Assembly (NCBI GenBank): GCA_021824855.1
Contig: JAKAJX010000189.1
Location: 1-11,097 of the forward strand
Origin: Bacteroidota bacterium
GTDB taxonomy: Bacteria; Bacteroidota; Bacteroidia; Chitinophagales; Chitinophagaceae
Length of the DNA: 11,097 nucleotides
Direction: 5' to 3'
Shown here: in pieces, positions 6,780 through 11,097 of the stretch
Layout: every line of letters begins with the position of its first letter
How positions within the stretch are numbered: position 1 is the first letter of the stretch
Program-made: the position numbers and the translations under genes
The notes under the pieces: generated by a model
What the model saw: the letters and a program-made list of their open reading frames with translations, nothing else
The model's database searches: none
What the model was told of the DNA's origin: nothing

Positions 6780-9700
6780 GAAAAACATGTATTACACTGC
6801 CAACGTAAAAAATTTATTCTTCTATATTCTTATTGCTTGTATTACTTTATCGTGCAAACAAAAAACATTATTTCAACAAATTCCATCATCGCAATCGGGT
6901 ATTCACTTTAATAATACCATTACCGATAACGATTCAATGAATATTATAGATGTTACCAATATTTATAACGGAGGTGGTGTGGCTATTGGAGATTTTAATA
7001 ATGATGGTTTACAAGATATTTATTTTACCGGAAACCTTGTATCAAACAAATTATACTTAAATAAAGGGAATTTTAAATTTGATGATATTACCCAAACAGC
7101 CGGTGTTGATGGGCAAGGAAGATGGTGCCGTGGTGTTGCAGTAGTGGATATTAATAATGATGGATGGATGGATATGTACGTTTGTTGCACCTTAAAAGAA
7201 AATCCATCTGAAAGAAAAAATTTATTATACATTAACCAAGGAGTTGATAAAAATAATATCCCGCATTTTAAAGAAATGGCCGCAGAATACGGATTAAACG
7301 ATTCTGTATATTCTACCATGGCAGCTTTTTTCGATTACGACAATGACGGCGATTTAGATATGTATTTAGTAGTAAATGAAATTAATAAACATCGCTACCC
7401 CGACGATTTTCATCCTGTTTTAACCAATGGCGAAAACCCTAGCACAGGCAAATTGTATAGAAATGATTGGAATGAAAAATTAGGACATCCTGTATTTAAA
7501 GATGTTTCGAAAGAAGCCGGAATTATGACCGAAGGATATGGGCATTCGGTAAACATTGTTGATATTAATAATGATGGATGGAAAGATATTTATGTTACCA
7601 ACGATTTTGTTACCAACGATCTTTTATGGATTAACAACCACGATGGAACTTTTACCAATCAATTATCTACCTATTTTAAACATACATCGGCTAATTCAAT
7701 GGGCATTGATATTGAAGATATTAATAATGACGGACTAAAAGATGTGGTGGTATTAGATATGAATCCTGAAGATAACTATCGAAAAAAAATGAACCTCAAT
7801 ATTAATAAATATCAAAACTATTTAAACAACGATGCATACAATTACAACTATCAATACGTTAGAAATACCTTACAAATTAATCAGGGAAATAGACTTACTC
7901 AAAACGATTCAGTAGGTGCTCCTATTTTTAGCGAAATTGGTTTTTATGCCGGCATATCTGAAACAGATTGGAGTTGGACACCCATGGTTACAGATTTTGA
8001 CAATGATGGTTATAGAGATATTATTATCACCAATGGCTTTGCCAAAGATGTAAACGATCACGATTTTATGGCCTATCGAAAAAAGGCTTATATCATAGCT
8101 TCGAAAAGAAGCATTTTAGACCAAATACCACAAGTAAAATTGCATAACTACGGGTATAAAAACAATAAGGATTTAACCTTTAGCAATGTTACAAATCAAT
8201 GGGGACTTACCTTGCCTACTTTTTCTAATGGTGCAGCGTATGCCGATTTGGATAATGATGGAGATTTAGACCTTATTATTAATAACATCAACGATGAAGC
8301 ACTCATTTATAAAAATAACGAACGAGAAATAAATAAAGATAGCAGCCACTATTTACAATTAAAATTTCATGGCGATAAACTAAATATTAACGGAATAGGC
8401 GCACTGGCAGAATTGTATTACGATCATGGGAAAACACAAGTTTGGGAAAATACACCATTCCGCGGTTATCTTACCAGTATTGATAATCGTGCTCATTTTG
8501 GATTAGGAAAAATTAATACTATCGATTCTATTAAAATAAAATGGCCTAATGGAAAAATGCAAATATTGCATAATATTAAAACAGATCAATTACTTACTGT
8601 AAATGAGATGAATGCTACCATTAACTATTCTTTTGTACAATCAAAAATTGCTACCAATGCACTATTTAAAGAAGTAACCGATTCAACACATGTACATTTT
8701 ACCCATAACCAAAAAGATTTTATTGATTTTAATATCCAAAAACTATTACCGCATAAATTATCGCAATATGGTCCGGCAATGGCCGTTGGAGATATTGATG
8801 GCAATGGGTTAGATGATATTATTGTTGGAGGAGCATTTAAAAAAAGTGCACAGCTTTTCTTTCAGGAAAAAAACAAAGGATTTATTCATAAAAGTTTTAT
8901 AGCCGATTCCTCACTTCTTGATCAAAAATATTCCGAAGATATGGGCATACTCTTATTTGATGCAGATGGTGATGGCGATTTAGATATGTATATTGCAAGC
9001 GGTGGCTATGCCAACGAACCTAATTCATTACCCTATCAAGATAGATTATATAGAAATGATGGCAAAGGAAATTTTACATTAGATACTTTAGCAATTCCTA
9101 AAAATTATACCAGCAAATTTAGCGTACGTGCAATTGATTATGATAAAGATGGCGACCTCGATTTATTTATTTCGGGAAGAGTGGAACCTTGGAATTATCC
9201 TAAACCTGTTTCAAGTTTTATTTTAAGAAATGATACCAAAAATGGGAATATTAAATTTACCGATGTAACCAATGAAGTAGCACCTGCTTTAAAAAATATA
9301 GGACTGGTTTCGGATGCATTATTTTCAGATTTCGATAATGATGGTTGGGTTGATTTAATACTTACTGGCGAATGGATGCCAATAACATTTTTAAAAAATG
9401 AACATGGCATATTTAAAGATGTTACCAACAAAACAACCATTAATAACCAAGTTGGCTGGTGGAATAGCATTGCTGCAGGAGATTTTGATAATGATGGCGA
9501 TATAGATTATGTTGTTGGAAACCTTGGCTTAAATTCATTTTATAAAGCAAGCGAAAAATATCCTGTTTCGGTGTATGCAAAAGATTTTGATCATGATGGA
9601 GTGTATGATGTTTTCCCATCGCTTTATTTATACCCTACTGCCGAAAGTTCAACCAAAAAAGAATTTCCTGCACAAGTTCGAGATGATATTATTAAACAAA

Positions 9701-10383
9701 TGATTAGCATGCGAAGAAAGTTTCAAACACATCAATCATTTGCAACTGCTACAATGGATAAAGTATTATCGAAAGAACAATTAAAAGATGCTTTAATACT
9801 ACATGCCAATAACTTTCAATCGGTTTATTTAAGAAACGATGGCAATGGTAAGTTTACCATGCTTCCACTACCAAAAGAAGCTCAAATTTCTTTACTCAAT
9901 GCAATGTGTGTAGATGATTTTGATGGCGATGGAAATTTAGATATTGTAATTAACGGAAACGATTATGGTACTGAAGTGAATGTTGGAAGATACGATGCAC
10001 TTAATGGACTTTTACTAAAAGGCAATGGAAAAGGATATTTTACAGCACAAACCATTCAACAAAGTGGTATATTTATTCCTGGCGATGGAAAATCTTTAGT
10101 GAAACTTCGTAATAGCAATAATCAATATTTAATTGCAGCAGCAGAAAATAGAGGTCCGTTAAAAATATTCCAATCAAATCAACCTTCTAAAACTATTGCT
10201 TTACAGCCAACCGATGAATATGCAATTATTCATTTTACAAATGGCACCAAGCAAAAACAAGAATGTTACTATGGTAATTCATTCTTATCACAATCGGCAA
10301 GATTTATGAATGTAACCAACAATATTGCGTATATAACCATTTACAATTCAAAAAAACAAGCTAGAAAAATAATTGTGAAATGA
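6778..10383 (+). CDS. Giant FG-GAP/VCBS-repeat lipoprotein with ASPIC/UnbV domain (predicted double beta-propeller)
   Basis: A 1201-residue predicted surface lipoprotein; the signal ends in lipobox TLSC (Cys26). Fourteen Ca-binding loops of the type D-x-(D/N)-x-DG-x-x-D are visible, first D at residues 72, 124, 186, 262, 314, 406, 490, then 672, 728, 787, 851, 902, 936 and 1047. Examples are GDFNNDGLQDIYFTGN and TDFDNDGYRDIIITNG. Between the two groups of seven, residues about 535-608 form an ASPIC/UnbV domain (GIGALAELYY, IKIKWPNGKMQIL), known from CRTAC1-like proteins. Seven FG-GAP loops per half fit a seven-bladed propeller each, as in integrin alpha heads; the fold is inference. Such domains usually mediate binding rather than catalysis. 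Loop 13 (residue 936) is the most degenerate. The start could also be ATG 6787, since both keep the signal. The stop overlaps the start of the DUF1573 gene. The precise function is unknown. Confidence 0.9.
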   Translation: MKNMYYTANVKNLFFYILIACITLSCKQKTLFQQIPSSQSGIHFNNTITDNDSMNIIDVTNIYNGGGVAIGDFNNDGLQDIYFTGNLVSNKLYLNKGNFKFDDITQTAGVDGQGRWCRGVAVVDINNDGWMDMYVCCTLKENPSERKNLLYINQGVDKNNIPHFKEMAAEYGLNDSVYSTMAAFFDYDNDGDLDMYLVVNEINKHRYPDDFHPVLTNGENPSTGKLYRNDWNEKLGHPVFKDVSKEAGIMTEGYGHSVNIVDINNDGWKDIYVTNDFVTNDLLWINNHDGTFTNQLSTYFKHTSANSMGIDIEDINNDGLKDVVVLDMNPEDNYRKKMNLNINKYQNYLNNDAYNYNYQYVRNTLQINQGNRLTQNDSVGAPIFSEIGFYAGISETDWSWTPMVTDFDNDGYRDIIITNGFAKDVNDHDFMAYRKKAYIIASKRSILDQIPQVKLHNYGYKNNKDLTFSNVTNQWGLTLPTFSNGAAYADLDNDGDLDLIINNINDEALIYKNNEREINKDSSHYLQLKFHGDKLNINGIGALAELYYDHGKTQVWENTPFRGYLTSIDNRAHFGLGKINTIDSIKIKWPNGKMQILHNIKTDQLLTVNEMNATINYSFVQSKIATNALFKEVTDSTHVHFTHNQKDFIDFNIQKLLPHKLSQYGPAMAVGDIDGNGLDDIIVGGAFKKSAQLFFQEKNKGFIHKSFIADSSLLDQKYSEDMGILLFDADGDGDLDMYIASGGYANEPNSLPYQDRLYRNDGKGNFTLDTLAIPKNYTSKFSVRAIDYDKDGDLDLFISGRVEPWNYPKPVSSFILRNDTKNGNIKFTDVTNEVAPALKNIGLVSDALFSDFDNDGWVDLILTGEWMPITFLKNEHGIFKDVTNKTTINNQVGWWNSIAAGDFDNDGDIDYVVGNLGLNSFYKASEKYPVSVYAKDFDHDGVYDVFPSLYLYPTAESSTKKEFPAQVRDDIIKQMISMRRKFQTHQSFATATMDKVLSKEQLKDALILHANNFQSVYLRNDGNGKFTMLPLPKEAQISLLNAMCVDDFDGDGNLDIVINGNDYGTEVNVGRYDALNGLLLKGNGKGYFTAQTIQQSGIFIPGDGKSLVKLRNSNNQYLIAAAENRGPLKIFQSNQPSKTIALQPTDEYAIIHFTNGTKQKQECYYGNSFLSQSARFMNVTNNIAYITIYNSKKQARKIIVK

Positions 10384-10826
10384 AAAAAAGTAATATCCTA
10401 CTATTTTTACTTATGCTAATTTTTGTTTCGTGTAAAAACAAAAATACCAATCCCTACCAAAATAATTTGGGTATTCAACCGGCTCAATTAGCACAAGCAG
10501 ACATAGAACATTATACAACTATATTATGGAAAGATTCCATTCAAAATTTTGGTGAAATAAAAGTTGGCGATACCGTACAACTTCATTTTACCTTTAAAAA
10601 TACCGGAACATATCCTTTATTTCTGACCGGAGCAAAACCCAATTGTGGATGTACCGTAACAGATTATCCAAGAACTGTTATTCAGCCGGGCGAAGAAGGA
10701 GTATTAACTGCAAAATTTGGCACAACAAACGAAAAAGGAATTATAAAAAAAACAATCAGAGTTTCATCCAATACAACAAACAACATTTATCACGTTCTTC
10801 AATTTTATGGTGAAACAAAAAAATAA
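10380..10826 (+). CDS. DUF1573-domain lipoprotein
   Basis: A 148-residue protein with a lipoprotein signal, lipobox FVSC (Cys18), followed by a 30-residue polar linker. From residue about 55 to the end lies a DUF1573 domain, an immunoglobulin-like beta-sandwich common in Bacteroidota. It shows the family pattern of FGEIKVGDTVQLHFTFKNTG, then PNCGCTV with Cys89 and Cys91, then a proline-glycine turn (IQPGEEG) before the last strands (LTAKF). The molecular role of DUF1573 proteins is not established; the CGC motif is characteristic of the family. Its ATG overlaps the stop of the propeller gene by four bases (ATGA), so translation is probably coupled. The next gene begins 5 bp after its stop. 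This supports one operon of three lipoproteins. Confidence 0.9.
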   Translation: MKKSNILLFLLMLIFVSCKNKNTNPYQNNLGIQPAQLAQADIEHYTTILWKDSIQNFGEIKVGDTVQLHFTFKNTGTYPLFLTGAKPNCGCTVTDYPRTVIQPGEEGVLTAKFGTTNEKGIIKKTIRVSSNTTNNIYHVLQFYGETKK

Positions 10827-10831
10827 CTCAC

Positions 10832-11097
10832 ATGAAACACATTCGCACAAATCAATTTTTGCTAACAATTTTATTGGTTAGCAGCAGTATTTTTTTTAGT
10901 TGTGGAAAAGCTAAAAAAAGTGTTACTATCGACGATGCTGAAGTATTACATCAAAACACAGATCAGATAACACAAGTAATTATTTACGATATTTTTTCGC
11001 CACCGGTTGCAAGCAGAATTTATGCCTATACCTCATTAGCAGCGTATGAAGCAATAAGGTTTGCAAAAGCCGATGCACCTTCCATTGCATCTAAATT
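10832..11097 (+). CDS. Vanadium-dependent haloperoxidase/PAP2-superfamily-like lipoprotein, N-terminal part (cut by window edge)
   Basis: Open from ATG at 10832 to the right edge (88 codons). The N-terminus is a lipoprotein signal ending in FFSC (Cys24). Residues about 48-72 read ITQVIIYDIFSPPVASRIYA and continue YTSLAAYEA. I recognise this as the N-terminal segment of Bacteroidota proteins annotated as vanadium-dependent haloperoxidase or PAP2-family phosphatase ('DxFSPPxASRIYAYxxxAAYEA'). The metal- and phosphate-binding Lys/Arg/His residues would lie downstream and cannot be checked. Members either oxidise halides with H2O2 or act as phosphatases, and the sequence here does not decide which. 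It starts 5 bp after the DUF1573 stop, so it is the third member of the tight lipoprotein operon. Confidence 0.75.
   Translation, partial: MKHIRTNQFLLTILLVSSSIFFSCGKAKKSVTIDDAEVLHQNTDQITQVIIYDIFSPPVASRIYAYTSLAAYEAIRFAKADAPSIASK

Noticed and set aside
7020..7319. 99-codon open frame on the minus strand inside the propeller gene
   Set aside because: It is antisense to strongly conserved VCBS-repeat coding sequence and shows no recognisable domain or start context. The same applies to the minus-strand frame at 9195-9470.
1..11097. Mobile elements, CRISPR arrays, tRNA or rRNA genes, phage attachment sites
   Set aside because: No transposase-like protein, spaced repeat array, cloverleaf or duplicated flank was seen. 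The base composition looks even across all genes.

Overview
The window looks like a chromosomal segment of a low-GC Bacteroidota bacterium. A Chitinophagales or Sphingobacteriia type is plausible, but that is an inference from gene families and base composition only. The evidence is a SusC/SusD outer-membrane nutrient-uptake pair, several Bacteroidota-style lipoprotein signals, sequences matching the Bacteroidota promoter element TAnnTTTG, AT-rich leaders without clear Shine-Dalgarno sites, and a DUF1573 lipoprotein.

Layout: (1) 1-283/319, minus strand: the 5' end of a GH26-family beta-mannanase-like exported glycosidase, cut by the window edge. (2) 470-1354: an AraC-family regulator with an N-terminal cupin-type sensor domain, divergent from the glycosidase. 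(3) 1355-1594: a regulatory interval with three TGTTAAAA boxes spaced exactly 21 bp apart, followed by a perfect TAnnTTTG -7 element. (4) 1595-4795 and 4831-6654: susC and susD homologues forming one transcription unit, closed by a strong hairpin terminator at 6695-6729. (5) 6778-10383: a 1201-residue surface lipoprotein with 14 FG-GAP/VCBS-type Ca-binding loops, arranged seven, then an ASPIC/UnbV domain, then seven. (6) 10380-10826: a DUF1573 lipoprotein whose start overlaps the previous stop (ATGA). (7) 10832-11097: the 5' end of a lipoprotein resembling vanadium-dependent haloperoxidase/PAP2-superfamily proteins, cut by the window edge.

How the genes may work together: the AraC protein probably senses a small ligand and controls susCD through the phased boxes, possibly along with the divergent mannanase. 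SusC and SusD would bind a glycan or another large nutrient and import it across the outer membrane. The downstream trio (double-propeller lipoprotein, DUF1573 lipoprotein, haloperoxidase-like lipoprotein) is very tightly packed and probably co-translated. All three are predicted to be lipid-anchored outside the cytoplasm, which suggests a surface or periplasmic assembly. Its function cannot be deduced from the sequence. Whether it serves the same substrate as GH26/SusCD is open, because a terminator separates the two blocks.

No rRNA, tRNA, CRISPR array, insertion sequence or origin was seen. No gene-free stretch exceeds 300 bp.
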